Shown one piece after another: positions 27,246 to 36,120 of a stretch of DNA of 64,000 nucleotides. The notes beneath the pieces were generated by a model. It was not told where the DNA came from. It did no database searches and saw only the letters and a list, made by a program, of their open reading frames with translations. Both the position numbers and the translations under genes were made by a program. This stretch comes from a bacterium. Lineage in GTDB: Bacteria > Pseudomonadota > Alphaproteobacteria > Rhodobacterales > Rhodobacteraceae. The DNA lies in NCBI GenBank assembly GCA_016124195.1, contig WGOE01000002.1, forward strand, positions 558,001-622,000, given 5' to 3'. How positions within the stretch are numbered: position 1 is the stretch's first letter; every line of letters starts with the position of its first letter.

Positions 27246-28576
27246 CCGACCTCTACCACTCTCAACGTGCGATGCGGAACATGCGCAAGGCCGCCCTGCA
27301 ACGCGGGGTGATTGCCATTCTGGATGTGGGGACTTCGAAAATCGCCTGCCTCGTGCTGCGGTTTGACGGGTTCGAAGAGGGGGCAGAGCCCGATGGCGTG
27401 GGCTCGATGGCGGGTCAGTCGAACTTTCGGGTGATCGGGGCGGCCACCACCAAATCGCGCGGGGTCCGCTTTGGCGAGATCAGCGCGATGAACGAGACGG
27501 AACGCGCGATCCGTACCGCCGTGCAGGCGGCGCAGAAGATGGCCAATGTGCGCGTCGATCACGTCATCGCCTGCTTTTCGGGCGGCGAGCCGCGCAGCTA
27601 CGGGCTGGCCGGCGAGATTGAACTGCAAGACACCGTGGTCAAGGAAAACGACGTGGCCCGCGTGCTGGCGGCCTGCGATGTGCCCGACATCGGCGAGGGG
27701 CGCGAGGTCATCCATGCCCAGCCCGTCAACTTCGCGCTGGACCATCGCAGCGGCCTCGGAGACCCGCGCGACCAGATCGGCAATCGCCTCGCCTGCGACA
27801 TGCACCTTCTGACGGTGGATGCGGCGGTGGTGCAGAACCTGCTGTACTGCATCAAGCGCTGCGATCTGGACCTCGCGGGGATTGCGTCTTCGGCCTATGC
27901 CTCGGGCATCGCCTCGCTGGTCGAGGACGAACGCGAACTCGGTGCCGCCTGCATCGACATGGGCGGCGGGTCGACCGGCATCTCGATCTTCATGAAGAAG
28001 CACATGATCTTTTCGGACGCGGTGCGTCTGGGCGGCGATCACGTCACCTCGGACATTGCGCAATGCCTGCATGTGCCGGTCGCCGTGGCCGAACGCATCA
28101 AGACCAAGCATGGCGGCGTGCATGCCACCGGCATGGACGATCGCGAGATGATCGAGATCGGCGGCGACAGCGGCGATTGGGACAAGGACCGCCGCCAGGT
28201 CAGCCGCACCGAGCTGATCGGCATCATCCGGCCCCGGGTCGAAGAGATTCTGGAACAGGCGGCCGAACGTCTGCTGGCCGCCGGGTTCGAGAGCCTGCCC
28301 AGCCAGCAGATCGTGCTGACCGGCGGGGCGAGCCAGATCCCCGGCCTCGACGGGCTGGCCAGCCGCATCCTGGGCCAGCGCGTCCGCATGGGCCGTCCCT
28401 TGCGCGTTCAGGGCCTGCCGCAGGCCGCGACGGGGCCGACCTTCGCCTCGACCGTGGGTCTGTGTCTTTTTGCGGCGCATCCCCAGGATGAATGGTGGGA
28501 TTTCGACATTCCGGCAGAGCGCTATCCGGCGCGATCTTTGAAAAGGGCCCTCAAATGGTTCAAGGACAACTGGTAA
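27242..28576 (+). CDS. ftsA: cell division protein FtsA
   Basis: An actin-like ATPase that anchors FtsZ to the membrane. The 444-residue protein shows phosphate-1 (AILDVGTSKIACLVLRFDG), phosphate-2 (CIDMGGGSTGISIF) and adenosine (VLTGGASQIPGLDGLA) motifs. The membrane-targeting amphipathic helix is at the C-terminus (RSLKRALKWFKDNW). A 234-base spacer to ftsZ gives room for separate ftsZ promoters. Confidence 0.97.
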   Translation: MTDLYHSQRAMRNMRKAALQRGVIAILDVGTSKIACLVLRFDGFEEGAEPDGVGSMAGQSNFRVIGAATTKSRGVRFGEISAMNETERAIRTAVQAAQKMANVRVDHVIACFSGGEPRSYGLAGEIELQDTVVKENDVARVLAACDVPDIGEGREVIHAQPVNFALDHRSGLGDPRDQIGNRLACDMHLLTVDAAVVQNLLYCIKRCDLDLAGIASSAYASGIASLVEDERELGAACIDMGGGSTGISIFMKKHMIFSDAVRLGGDHVTSDIAQCLHVPVAVAERIKTKHGGVHATGMDDREMIEIGGDSGDWDKDRRQVSRTELIGIIRPRVEEILEQAAERLLAAGFESLPSQQIVLTGGASQIPGLDGLASRILGQRVRMGRPLRVQGLPQAATGPTFASTVGLCLFAAHPQDEWWDFDIPAERYPARSLKRALKWFKDNW

Positions 28577-28810
28577 ACCTCAACATCCAGCGGTTCTGCC
28601 GAGATGCTGGTGCTTTCCGGCATAAATCCCCATATTTTGTGGGAGACCTGATGTTTTTTCGTGACCTTGGGGCGCACTGTGAGTAGAATCGTGGATAAGT
28701 CAGGTTCTGCCTCTGCACCGGGGGCAAAAGGGCAGGGGCCAGGCGTGGGACAGAACGATAAAAGGCAGCGCGGGGCCGCTGCATCACAACAAGAAACGGC
28801 GGGACGTAAA
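28577..28810 (+). promoter_or_regulatory. ftsA-ftsZ spacer, probable ftsZ promoter and leader region
   Basis: A 234-base non-coding spacer. It is AT-richer than its surroundings between 28610 and 28690 (for example CATATTTTG and GATGTTTTTTCGTGACC), which suits promoter sites. I could not pick out a convincing -35/-10 pair, nor a full TTAA-N7-TTAA CtrA box, so no specific site is claimed. Confidence 0.3.
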
Positions 28811-30400
28811 ATGACATTAAACCTGATGGTCAATGCGGAGCGCGAAGAATTGAAGCCGCGCATCACTGTGTTTGGCGTTGGTGGTGCCGGGGGCAACGCG
28901 GTCAACAACATGATCGACAAGAACCTCGAAGGCGTCGAGTTCGTCGTGGCCAATACCGATGCGCAGGCCTTGCAGCAAAGCCGGTCCGCGAACAAGATCC
29001 AGATGGGTCTGAAGGTCACCGAGGGTCTGGGCGCCGGCGCCCGGCCGTCGGTCGGCTCTGCCGCGGCCGAGGAATCGATCGAGCAGATCGTCGATCATCT
29101 GGCGGGCGCGCACATGTGCTTCATCACCGCCGGGATGGGCGGTGGCACGGGCACCGGGGCCGCGCCGATCATCGCGCAGGCCGCACGTGAGTTGGGCGTG
29201 CTGACCGTCGGCGTGGTCACCAAGCCGTTCCAGTTCGAAGGCAACAAGCGGATGCGTCAGGCCGAGGAGGGTATCGACGCCCTGCAAAAGGTCGTCGACA
29301 CGCTGATCGTCATCCCGAACCAGAACCTGTTCCGGCTGGCGAACGAACGCACCACCTTCACCGAAGCTTTCGCCATGGCCGACGACGTGCTCTATCAGGG
29401 CGTCAAGGGCGTGACCGACCTGATGGTGCGCCCCGGCCTGATCAACCTCGACTTCGCCGACGTGCGTTCGGTGATGGACGAGATGGGCAAGGCCATGATG
29501 GGCACCGGCGAGGCCACGGGTGACGACCGCGCCGTGCAGGCGGCCGAAAAGGCCATCGCGAACCCGCTTCTGGATGAAATCAGCCTGAACGGCGCCAAGG
29601 GTGTGCTGATCAACATCACCGGCGGCTATGACCTGACCCTGTTCGAACTGGATGAAGCGGCTAATATCATCCGTGAAAAGGTCGATCCGGACGCCAATAT
29701 CATCGTGGGCTCGACGCTCGACATCAACATGGAGGGCGTGCTGCGCGTTTCGGTCGTGGCGACCGGCATCGATACCAAGCGCGAGAAGGCCGAAACGCCG
29801 GTGGCGCGTCGTCCGATGCACGAACCGCTGAAACCGATGACCCCGCCTGCGCCAGAGGCGCGGCGCGAACCGCCGATGCCGCTGACGCAACCCGCCGCTC
29901 CGGCGCCGGTCAAGGAGCCTGCGGCAGCGACCATGTTCGAAGCCAAGCCGTTCCGTGCCGAACCGGTCGAGGCCGAGCGTGAGGTGGACGATCTGCCCGA
30001 GCCGGCCTACCGCCCGGCGCCGATGCCCGAACAGCGCCCCGCGCCGGCTCCGGCCGCGCGCGATGCCGATGCGGGCAACTTCATCGCGCCGCGCCCGCGT
30101 CCGATGGGCTCGCCCTCGGCCGAGGCCATGGCCCGCCTGCAAGCCGCCGTCAGCAAATCGCCTGCACCGCAGGCAGCCCAACGTCCGCAGCCCGTTGCAA
30201 AGCCAGCGCCCAAGCCGGCCGCCGAACGCCCGCGCTTTGGCATCGGCAGCCTGATCAACCGCATGGCCGGCGCGCAGGCCGAGGCCGCACCGGCGACCCG
30301 CACCCAGCCGCCCGTCACCTCTTATGATGAGGAACAGGAACTCTCTGCCGATCAGGACCGGATGGAGATACCGGCCTTCCTGCGCCGTCAGGCCAACTGA
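28811..30400 (+). CDS. ftsZ: cell division protein FtsZ
   Basis: The tubulin-like GTPase that forms the division ring. It has 529 residues from ATG 28811; upstream in-frame codons would add an unconserved leader. The GTPase core includes [13 protein letters not shown], the tubulin signature [10 protein letters not shown] and the T7 loop [11 protein letters not shown]. After about residue 320 comes a long alanine/proline-rich linker, then the C-terminal FtsA-binding peptide ([11 protein letters not shown]). The long linker is normal for alphaproteobacteria. A strong terminator follows. Confidence 0.98.
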   Translation: MTLNLMVNAEREELKPRITVFGVGGAGGNAVNNMIDKNLEGVEFVVANTDAQALQQSRSANKIQMGLKVTEGLGAGARPSVGSAAAEESIEQIVDHLAGAHMCFITAGMGGGTGTGAAPIIAQAARELGVLTVGVVTKPFQFEGNKRMRQAEEGIDALQKVVDTLIVIPNQNLFRLANERTTFTEAFAMADDVLYQGVKGVTDLMVRPGLINLDFADVRSVMDEMGKAMMGTGEATGDDRAVQAAEKAIANPLLDEISLNGAKGVLINITGGYDLTLFELDEAANIIREKVDPDANIIVGSTLDINMEGVLRVSVVATGIDTKREKAETPVARRPMHEPLKPMTPPAPEARREPPMPLTQPAAPAPVKEPAAATMFEAKPFRAEPVEAEREVDDLPEPAYRPAPMPEQRPAPAPAARDADAGNFIAPRPRPMGSPSAEAMARLQAAVSKSPAPQAAQRPQPVAKPAPKPAAERPRFGIGSLINRMAGAQAEAAPATRTQPPVTSYDEEQELSADQDRMEIPAFLRRQAN

Positions 30401-30431
30401 GGCCGGTCGCAAGACCTGTTGCACAGATTGA

Positions 30432-30460
30432 AAGCCCGAGGTCTGCCTCGGGCTTTTTCG
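30432..30460 (+). terminator. intrinsic terminator of the ftsQAZ transcript
   Basis: AAGCCCGAG-GTCTG-CTCGGGCTTTTTC: an 8-9-base-pair GC-rich stem with a run of five T, 31 bases after the ftsZ stop. It is the clearest intrinsic terminator in the window and separates ftsZ from lpxC. Confidence 0.88.
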
Positions 30461-30520
30461 TTGGAAATACAAAGGCATGACCAAGAATCCCCGCTGTTAC
30501 ACTTGGTCACAAAGAGTGAG

Positions 30521-30548
30521 TTGAGAACCAGCCTGCAGCGGATTAGTT
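30521..30548 (+). promoter_or_regulatory. possible sigma-70 promoter of lpxC
   Basis: TTGAGA (30521-30526), a 16-base spacer, and TTAGTT (30543-30548), about 77 bases before the lpxC start and downstream of the ftsZ terminator. The -10 match is weak; position is the best argument. Confidence 0.3.
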
Positions 30549-30624
30549 AAGCTTCCATGAATGGCGCAGGAAGGGTCGGGTTCCACAACCTGTAGTCCTG
30601 CGGAATGAAGTGTCTGGAGACGAC

Positions 30625-31545
30625 GTGCAGAATACGGTGAAATCAGCGGTGACCTTCAAGGGCCTGGGGCTGCATTCGGGCAAGCCTGTGCGCATGACCC
30701 TGCGTCCGGCTTCGGCTGATTACGGCATATGGTTCCGCCGCACCGACCTTGCCACGGGCGACACGCTTATTGCGGCGCGTTGGGATACGGTGGTGCCCTC
30801 GAAACTCTGCACCCTCGTGGCCAATGACGATGGCGCCTCGGTTTCAACCATCGAACATATCATGGCGGCGCTCGCGGGCCTGGCCATCACCAATGCCCTG
30901 ATCGAGATCGACGGCCCCGAGGTTCCCATCCTCGACGGCTCTGCCGCCCCCTTCGTCGCGGCCATTCTGGCGCGCGGCGTTCAGGCGCAGCAGGCGCCGG
31001 CGCGGGCGATCCGGGTGCTGAAGTCGATCGAGGTGCGCGACGGCGACGCCGTGGCACGGCTCGACCCGGCCGAAATGCTGGAGATCGATTTCCACATCGA
31101 CTTTGCCGAGGCCGCCATCGGTCAGCAGTCGCGCCGGCTCAACATGTCGAACGGTGCCTTTGTGCGTGAGTTGTGCGATTCACGCACCTTCTGCCGTCAG
31201 GCCGACGTCGAGGCGATGCGCGCGCGCGGCCTTGCGCTTGGCGGTACGCTGGACAATGCCGTCGTGTTCGATGGCGACCGGGTGCTGTCGCCCGGCGGCC
31301 TGCGCCACGCAGACGAACCGGTGCGCCACAAGATGCTGGACGCTCTCGGCGATCTGGCGCTGGCCGGGGCGCCGATTCTGGGCCGGTATACGGGCGACAG
31401 GGCAGGGCATGCCTTGACCAATCGGCTGCTGCACAAGCTCTTTTCGACTCCGGGGGCCTTTGTCATAGACGATTGCGACGCTTTGGCGGGGGGAAAGCTG
31501 CCCGGCATCGGTGTGCAGAGCGGTGATCTTCCGCTTTACGCCTGA
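30625..31545 (+). CDS. lpxC: UDP-3-O-acyl-N-acetylglucosamine deacetylase
   Basis: The first committed step of lipid A synthesis, a zinc deacetylase. I start it at GTG 30625 (MQNTVKSAVTFKGLGLHSG) because CTGGAG lies 5 bases upstream; GTG 30610 would add five residues. The sequence has 306 residues. Zinc and catalytic residues are in STIEHIMAALAGL and in VRHKMLDALGDLAL; the C-terminal HALTNRLLHKLF carries the conserved histidine. The ftsZ-lpxC order is conserved in proteobacteria. Confidence 0.96.
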   Translation: MQNTVKSAVTFKGLGLHSGKPVRMTLRPASADYGIWFRRTDLATGDTLIAARWDTVVPSKLCTLVANDDGASVSTIEHIMAALAGLAITNALIEIDGPEVPILDGSAAPFVAAILARGVQAQQAPARAIRVLKSIEVRDGDAVARLDPAEMLEIDFHIDFAEAAIGQQSRRLNMSNGAFVRELCDSRTFCRQADVEAMRARGLALGGTLDNAVVFDGDRVLSPGGLRHADEPVRHKMLDALGDLALAGAPILGRYTGDRAGHALTNRLLHKLFSTPGAFVIDDCDALAGGKLPGIGVQSGDLPLYA

Positions 31546-31665
31546 GGGCCCGCGGCAGAGGTGAAAGCCGTTTTGCGCCCCGGATTTTTCTGTGCTAGGA
31601 CAGCCATCAAGGATGGCTGGGTTGCGGTAACGACCGGCTGCGATGGGTTGAGGATAGGCGAGACG

Positions 31666-32511
31666 ATGGCAGTCGGAAGGTCAAGTGCCGCGCGTGGCTT
31701 GGGCATGGCGGTGATGATGGTCGTCTTGACGGCTTGCGCCAGCCCAGGGCCGAAGACTCTGCCGCTGGAAAATTACACGGCGGAAGAGATCTACAAGCGC
31801 GGCGAACTCGAATTGGCGGGCAAGGGCGGGGCCAAGACCGCCCTGACCTATTTCCAGGAGGTCGAGCGGCTTTACCCCTACACCGATTGGGCCAAGCGCG
31901 CGCTGATCATGCAGGCCTTTACCCTGCACAAGACCAAGAACTATGAGGAATCGCGCGTCGCAGCACAGCGCTACATCGATTTCTATCCGGCCGGCGAGGA
32001 TATCGCCTATGCGCATTACCTTCTGGCCCTGTCCTATTACGACCAGATCGACGAGGTCGGCCGCGATCAGGGCCTGACCTTCCAGGCTTTGCAGGCGCTG
32101 CGGGTGGTGATCGAACAATATCCCAATAGCGAATATGCCAAATCGGCGATGCTGAAGTTCGATCTGGCCTTCGATCACCTTGCCGCCAAGGAAATGGAGA
32201 TCGGACGCTATTACCTGCGCCAGCGCCATTATGCGGCCGCGATGAACCGGTTCCGCACCGTGGTGCAGGATTACCAGACCACGACCCAGACCGCCGAGGC
32301 GCTCGAACGGTTGGTCGAATGCTACCTCGGTCTTGGCCTGCCCGCCGAGGCGCAGACCGCCGGCGCCATCCTGGGCTACAACTACGAATCCAGCCCCTTC
32401 TATCAGGATGCCTTCAACCTCTTGAAGAAGCAGGGCCTGTCGCCCGAAGCCAAGGGGACCGGCTGGCTGGCCACGATCTACCGTCAGATGATCAAGGGCG
32501 AATGGTTGTGA
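31666..32511 (+). CDS. bamD: outer membrane assembly lipoprotein BamD
   Basis: The essential lipoprotein of the BAM complex that inserts beta-barrel proteins. It has 281 residues from ATG 31666. A lipoprotein signal ends in the lipobox LTAC (cysteine at residue 24). Tetratricopeptide-like repeats follow (YKRGELELAGKGGAKTALTY; YAHYLLALSYYDQ; KSAMLKFDLAFDHLAAKEME). The place after lpxC and before recN is the standard alphaproteobacterial order. Confidence 0.95.
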   Translation: MAVGRSSAARGLGMAVMMVVLTACASPGPKTLPLENYTAEEIYKRGELELAGKGGAKTALTYFQEVERLYPYTDWAKRALIMQAFTLHKTKNYEESRVAAQRYIDFYPAGEDIAYAHYLLALSYYDQIDEVGRDQGLTFQALQALRVVIEQYPNSEYAKSAMLKFDLAFDHLAAKEMEIGRYYLRQRHYAAAMNRFRTVVQDYQTTTQTAEALERLVECYLGLGLPAEAQTAGAILGYNYESSPFYQDAFNLLKKQGLSPEAKGTGWLATIYRQMIKGEWL

Positions 32512-32550
32512 TCGCGGCGCTCAGGCGCGGCGCACCTTCCGGATGGCGTG

Positions 32551-34194
32551 ATGCTGCGCAGTCTTGATATTCGCGACGTGCTGATCATTGACCGGCTGGA
32601 GTTGAACTTTCAGCCGGGCCTCAATGTGTTGACCGGCGAGACGGGGGCGGGCAAGTCGATCTTGCTCGATGCCTTGGGCTTCGTCCTGGGTTGGCGTGGC
32701 CGGGCCGATCTGGTGCGCAGCGGCGCCGCGCAGGGCGAGGTGACGGCGGTTTTCGATCTGCCGCAGGGCCATGCCGCCCGCGCCGTGCTCGAGACCGCGG
32801 GGATCGAGGCCGAGGACGAGTTGATCCTGCGCCGGACCAATTCGGCCGACGGGCGCAAGACGGCCTATGTCAACGACCGGCGCGCCTCGGGCGAGGTGCT
32901 GCGCGATCTGTCGGACACGCTGGTCGAACTGCATGGCCAGCATGACGATCGGGGGCTGTTGAACCCGCGCGGCCATCGCGTCTTGCTGGACACCTATGCC
33001 GGGCTGGACCTCGCTGCCTTGCGTGGCGCCTGGCGGGCCCGGTCCGAGGCGCTGCGCAGCCTGTCCGAAGCCGAGGCGCGGTTGGCCGCGATCCGGGTCG
33101 AGGAAGATTTCCTGCGCCATGCAGTGGCTGAACTGAACAAGCTGAACCCGCAGCCCGGCGAAGAGGCCAAGCTTGATACCGAACGCCGGCAGATGCAGGC
33201 GGCGGCGCGGATCCGTGATGACATCGCGCGCGCCAACGAGGTTCTGGGGCAGGGCGCCGATCACGCCTTGCAGGACGCGCTGCGCTGGTTGAACGGGGCC
33301 GCCGACAAGGCAGAGGGGCGGCTTGATACCGCGCTTGCTGCCTTGGAACGTGCGATGGTCGAACTGTCCGATGCGCAATCCGGGGTGAAAAGCTGCCTTG
33401 AGGCGCTCGATTTCGACGAGGCGGCGCTGGAGCGGCTGGAGGAACGGCTTTTCGCGATCCGCGCGCTGGCCCGCAAACATGCCGTTCTGCCCGATGATCT
33501 GGGCGCCCATGCCGAAACCCTGCGCGCCCGGCTCGACGCGCTGGATGGCGGCGAGCGCGGCTTGATCCGACTGCGGCAGGCTGCGGCCACGGCCGAGGCC
33601 GACTATGCCCGTCGCGCCGCGGCGATGACGGAGGCCCGGCGTGCCGCAGCCCTGCGTCTGGATGCAGCGATGGCCGCCGAACTCGCCCCGCTGAAGATGG
33701 AACGCGCGGTGTTTCGCACCGAGCTTTCACCCGTGGCACCCGGGCCCGATGGCCAGGACGAGGTGACCTTCACCGTGGCCACCAATCCGGGCGCCCCGGC
33801 GGGCCCCCTGAACCGGATCGCCTCGGGCGGGGAACTCAGCCGGTTTCTGCTGGCGCTGAAGGTCTGCCTGACCGGGCAGACGCCAGGCCTGACGTTGATT
33901 TTTGACGAGATCGACCGCGGGGTCGGCGGCGCCACCGCCGATGCTGTCGGTCGCAGGCTCGCGCAGCTGGCCAAGGGCGCGCAGGTTCTGGTGGTAACGC
34001 ACTCGCCGCAGGTGGCGGCCTTGGGCGCGCATCACTGGCGGGTGGAAAAGCGGGTCACGGACGGCACCACCCTGTCCACCGTCACCCCGCTGGCGCCCGA
34101 GGCGCGGACCGAGGAAATCGCCCGGATGCTGGCCGGCGACACCGTCACCGAAGCCGCCCGCGCCGCGGCCCGCGCCTTGCTAAGCGGTGGCTGA
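32551..34194 (+). CDS. recN: DNA repair protein RecN
   Basis: An SMC-like ATPase for double-strand break repair. It has 547 residues from ATG 32551 (GTG 32548 is an alternative). Walker A is TGETGAGKSI near residue 30; central coiled coil about 150-370; the C-terminal ABC signature is SGGELSRFLLALK, with Walker B LIFDEIDRGVGG. The last 15 bases overlap the 3' end of the convergent SnoaL-like gene. Confidence 0.96.
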   Translation: MLRSLDIRDVLIIDRLELNFQPGLNVLTGETGAGKSILLDALGFVLGWRGRADLVRSGAAQGEVTAVFDLPQGHAARAVLETAGIEAEDELILRRTNSADGRKTAYVNDRRASGEVLRDLSDTLVELHGQHDDRGLLNPRGHRVLLDTYAGLDLAALRGAWRARSEALRSLSEAEARLAAIRVEEDFLRHAVAELNKLNPQPGEEAKLDTERRQMQAAARIRDDIARANEVLGQGADHALQDALRWLNGAADKAEGRLDTALAALERAMVELSDAQSGVKSCLEALDFDEAALERLEERLFAIRALARKHAVLPDDLGAHAETLRARLDALDGGERGLIRLRQAAATAEADYARRAAAMTEARRAAALRLDAAMAAELAPLKMERAVFRTELSPVAPGPDGQDEVTFTVATNPGAPAGPLNRIASGGELSRFLLALKVCLTGQTPGLTLIFDEIDRGVGGATADAVGRRLAQLAKGAQVLVVTHSPQVAALGAHHWRVEKRVTDGTTLSTVTPLAPEARTEEIARMLAGDTVTEAARAAARALLSGG

Positions 34195-34560
34195 GAAGGT
34201 CAGGTTGACGGCGCGCCAGATGTCGCCCTCGACCACCAGAACCGCGGTCATCAGCGTGCCGATCCGCGGCAATTCGGCCTTGGCCTCATCGCGCGCCCCG
34301 CTGACCACGAACCTTTGGCTGAGGATCGTCGCTCCGGCCGCGATGTCGCGCAACCGCATCTTTCCGGTCACCAGACGCGAGGCAGCAAAGATCCCGGCAA
34401 ATTCGGCGGCAAAGGCCGCCTCGGCCGCCTTGCTGCCGGTGACAACCGCGCCGGTCAGGGTCAGCACTTCGGCGTCTGGCGCGAGGAGTGCCGCCAGACC
34501 GGCCGCGTCTTGCCGCCCAAAGGCGCTGGCGAAGGCCTTGGCAAAATCCTCGGGTGTCAT
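34180..34560 (-). CDS. SnoaL-like / SgcJ-family protein
   Basis: A 126-residue protein of the nuclear transport factor 2-like fold: MTPEDFAKAFASAFGRQDAAGLAALLAPDAEV is the typical N-terminal helix pair. VFTG-like (LTLTGAVVTGSKAAEAAF) and a C-terminal strand pair ending in WRAVNLTFSAT fit. Members include small hydrolases, cyclases and non-enzymatic proteins; function unknown. Its start overlaps the stop of the DUF1638 gene (ATGA), so the two are co-translated. Its end overlaps recN. Confidence 0.75.
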   Translation of the reverse strand: MTPEDFAKAFASAFGRQDAAGLAALLAPDAEVLTLTGAVVTGSKAAEAAFAAEFAGIFAASRLVTGKMRLRDIAAGATILSQRFVVSGARDEAKAELPRIGTLMTAVLVVEGDIWRAVNLTFSATA

Positions 34561-35216
34561 GCTTCGGCCATCTTGGCCATGGCATTGGCCAGATCGCCAT
34601 AGCCGGTGAAGCGCCGTTCATAGGCAAGCCCAAGCCTGCGCGCGCAGTCCTCGGCCTTGGCGTCCAGCGCAGGGTCCTGAGTCTGGGCCTGATAGACAAG
34701 CTTGGTGTAATTGCCGAAATACATGTCGCGCAGCTCGGGGTGCCGGTCGAGCCCCATTGGCCGCCAGACGAAGGCATCGAACTGCCGCACGAGGAAATCC
34801 GTCAGGTAGAAGGCGGTGAACTCGCTGTCCAGATGTTCGGCAAAGACCGCATTGCCTTCGAAAAACGAATAGCAATGCGGGCCTTCCAGCATCTCAACGC
34901 CCAATTCCTTGCACTTTTCCTGCAAGAGCCCGCCGGTGCCGCAATCAGCGTACAGGATGAAGATCCTCTCGTAAGCGGCCTTGTGATCTGCCACCGCGCG
35001 CGCCACTTCGGCCGTGATCTTTTCCGGATAGAGGTGCAGTTTGGCCGGCAGGCATTGCAGGTCCATATGGGTCCAGCGGTTGACCTTGATCAGCGCCACA
35101 ACCTCATGCGCCAGAGCGCCACAGGCGATGAGCAGGATGCGCCCGCCTTCGCGCGGGGCTAGCCCGGCTTCGGTCAGGACCGTGTCGTCTGGCAATGGGG
35201 CAGGCAGATCGGCCAT
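34557..35216 (-). CDS. DUF1638 domain-containing protein
   Basis: A 219-residue protein from ATG 35216 with GGAGG upstream on the minus strand. DUF1638 is recognised from LIACGALAHEVVALI, LPAKLHLYPEKI, FILYADCGTGGLLQ and GPHCYSFFEGN. The paired cysteines and histidines suggest metal or cofactor handling. As I recall, DUF1638 proteins in Rhodobacterales are genetically linked to split cobalamin-dependent methionine synthase and corrinoid methyltransferases. The corrinoid protein gene lies 104 bases upstream, behind a hairpin. Biochemical role unproven. Confidence 0.8.
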   Translation of the reverse strand: MADLPAPLPDDTVLTEAGLAPREGGRILLIACGALAHEVVALIKVNRWTHMDLQCLPAKLHLYPEKITAEVARAVADHKAAYERIFILYADCGTGGLLQEKCKELGVEMLEGPHCYSFFEGNAVFAEHLDSEFTAFYLTDFLVRQFDAFVWRPMGLDRHPELRDMYFGNYTKLVYQAQTQDPALDAKAEDCARRLGLAYERRFTGYGDLANAMAKMAEA

Positions 35217-35270
35217 GGGTGCCTCCGCGGCGGAACATGGGCTCGAGGCGGCATAAAGCCAAGCCTCAAA

Positions 35271-35298
35271 TGCAAAGCCCCGGGCGTTGACCCGGGGC
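35271..35298 (-). terminator. hairpin between the corrinoid protein gene and DUF1638
   Basis: GCCCCGGG (35277-35284), loop CGTTGA, CCCGGGGC (35291-35298): a perfect 8-base-pair stem. On the minus strand it is followed by TTTGCATTTG. It probably terminates or attenuates the corrinoid gene transcript before DUF1638. Confidence 0.55.
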
Positions 35299-35320
35299 AA
35301 GGCGCAATGGCGCGCAGGTC

Positions 35321-36019
35321 TCAGGCGTTCGGGCGATTGTGCTTGCGCGAAACGAAGGCCTTGGCGGTTTCAACGGCCACGGCCGCGTCACGGCAATAGG
35401 CGTCCGCACCGATCGCCTTGGAGAATTCTTCGTTCAGGGGCGCGCCGCCGACCAGCACGATGTAATCGTCGCGCATGCCCTTTTCCTTCATCGTGTCGAT
35501 CACGACCTTCATATAGGGCATCGTCGTGGTCAGCAGGGCCGACATGCCCAGGATATCGGGCTTTTCGGCTTCCAGCGCGTCGAGGTATTTCTCGACCGAG
35601 TTGTTGATCCCCAGATCCTTCACCTCGAAGCCGGCGCCTTCCATCATCATGCCGACAAGGTTCTTGCCGATGTCGTGGATGTCGCCCTTGACGGTGCCGA
35701 TCACCATCTTGCCCATCCGCGGCGCCCCGGTGGCGATCAACAGCGGCTTCAGGATGGCCATGCCGCCCTTCATCGCATTGGCCGCCAAGAGAACTTCGGG
35801 CACGAAGAGGATGCCGTCGCGGAAGTCGGCGCCCACGATGGTCATGCCCGCAACCAGCGCCTTGGTCAGCGCGTCATAGGGCGCCCAGCCGCGCGCGATA
35901 AGGATGTTGACACCCTCTTCGATCTCTTCCTTGAGGCCGTCATAGAGGTCGTCATGCATCTGCAGGACAAGTTCATCATCGGAAAGTTCAGACAGGATGA
36001 TTTCGTCATCGTCGGCCAT
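35321..36019 (-). CDS. cobalamin (corrinoid)-binding protein, probably the B12 subunit of a split methionine synthase
   Basis: A 232-residue methyl-carrier protein with two parts. A helical cap (about residues 20-95, including NAMKGGMAILKPLL) is followed by a B12-binding Rossmann domain. The cobalt ligand histidine is in GDIHDIGKNLV near residue 115; SALLTTT and VGGAPLNEEF line the corrin pocket. The same architecture occurs in MtbC/MtgC-like methylamine and betaine corrinoid proteins and in the middle of MetH. The nearby homocysteine methyltransferase and DUF1638 genes make a methionine synthase role likelier here, but a methylated-amine role is not excluded. Confidence 0.85.
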   Translation of the reverse strand: MADDDEIILSELSDDELVLQMHDDLYDGLKEEIEEGVNILIARGWAPYDALTKALVAGMTIVGADFRDGILFVPEVLLAANAMKGGMAILKPLLIATGAPRMGKMVIGTVKGDIHDIGKNLVGMMMEGAGFEVKDLGINNSVEKYLDALEAEKPDILGMSALLTTTMPYMKVVIDTMKEKGMRDDYIVLVGGAPLNEEFSKAIGADAYCRDAAVAVETAKAFVSRKHNRPNA

Positions 36020-36120
36020 GCTGAGGCTCCTCTGGGCGTTTCGTCGTCAATGGGGCCAAAGGGCCCCTGCCACTTTTCCCTTAGCGACATGCCCCGGATG
36101 AAAGCCGACAGCAAGGGGCG

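Noticed and set aside
28577-28810. CtrA-binding site or sigma-70 promoter upstream of ftsZ
   Set aside because: No TTAA-N7-TTAA and no convincing -35/-10 pair; only the general AT-rich character is noted.
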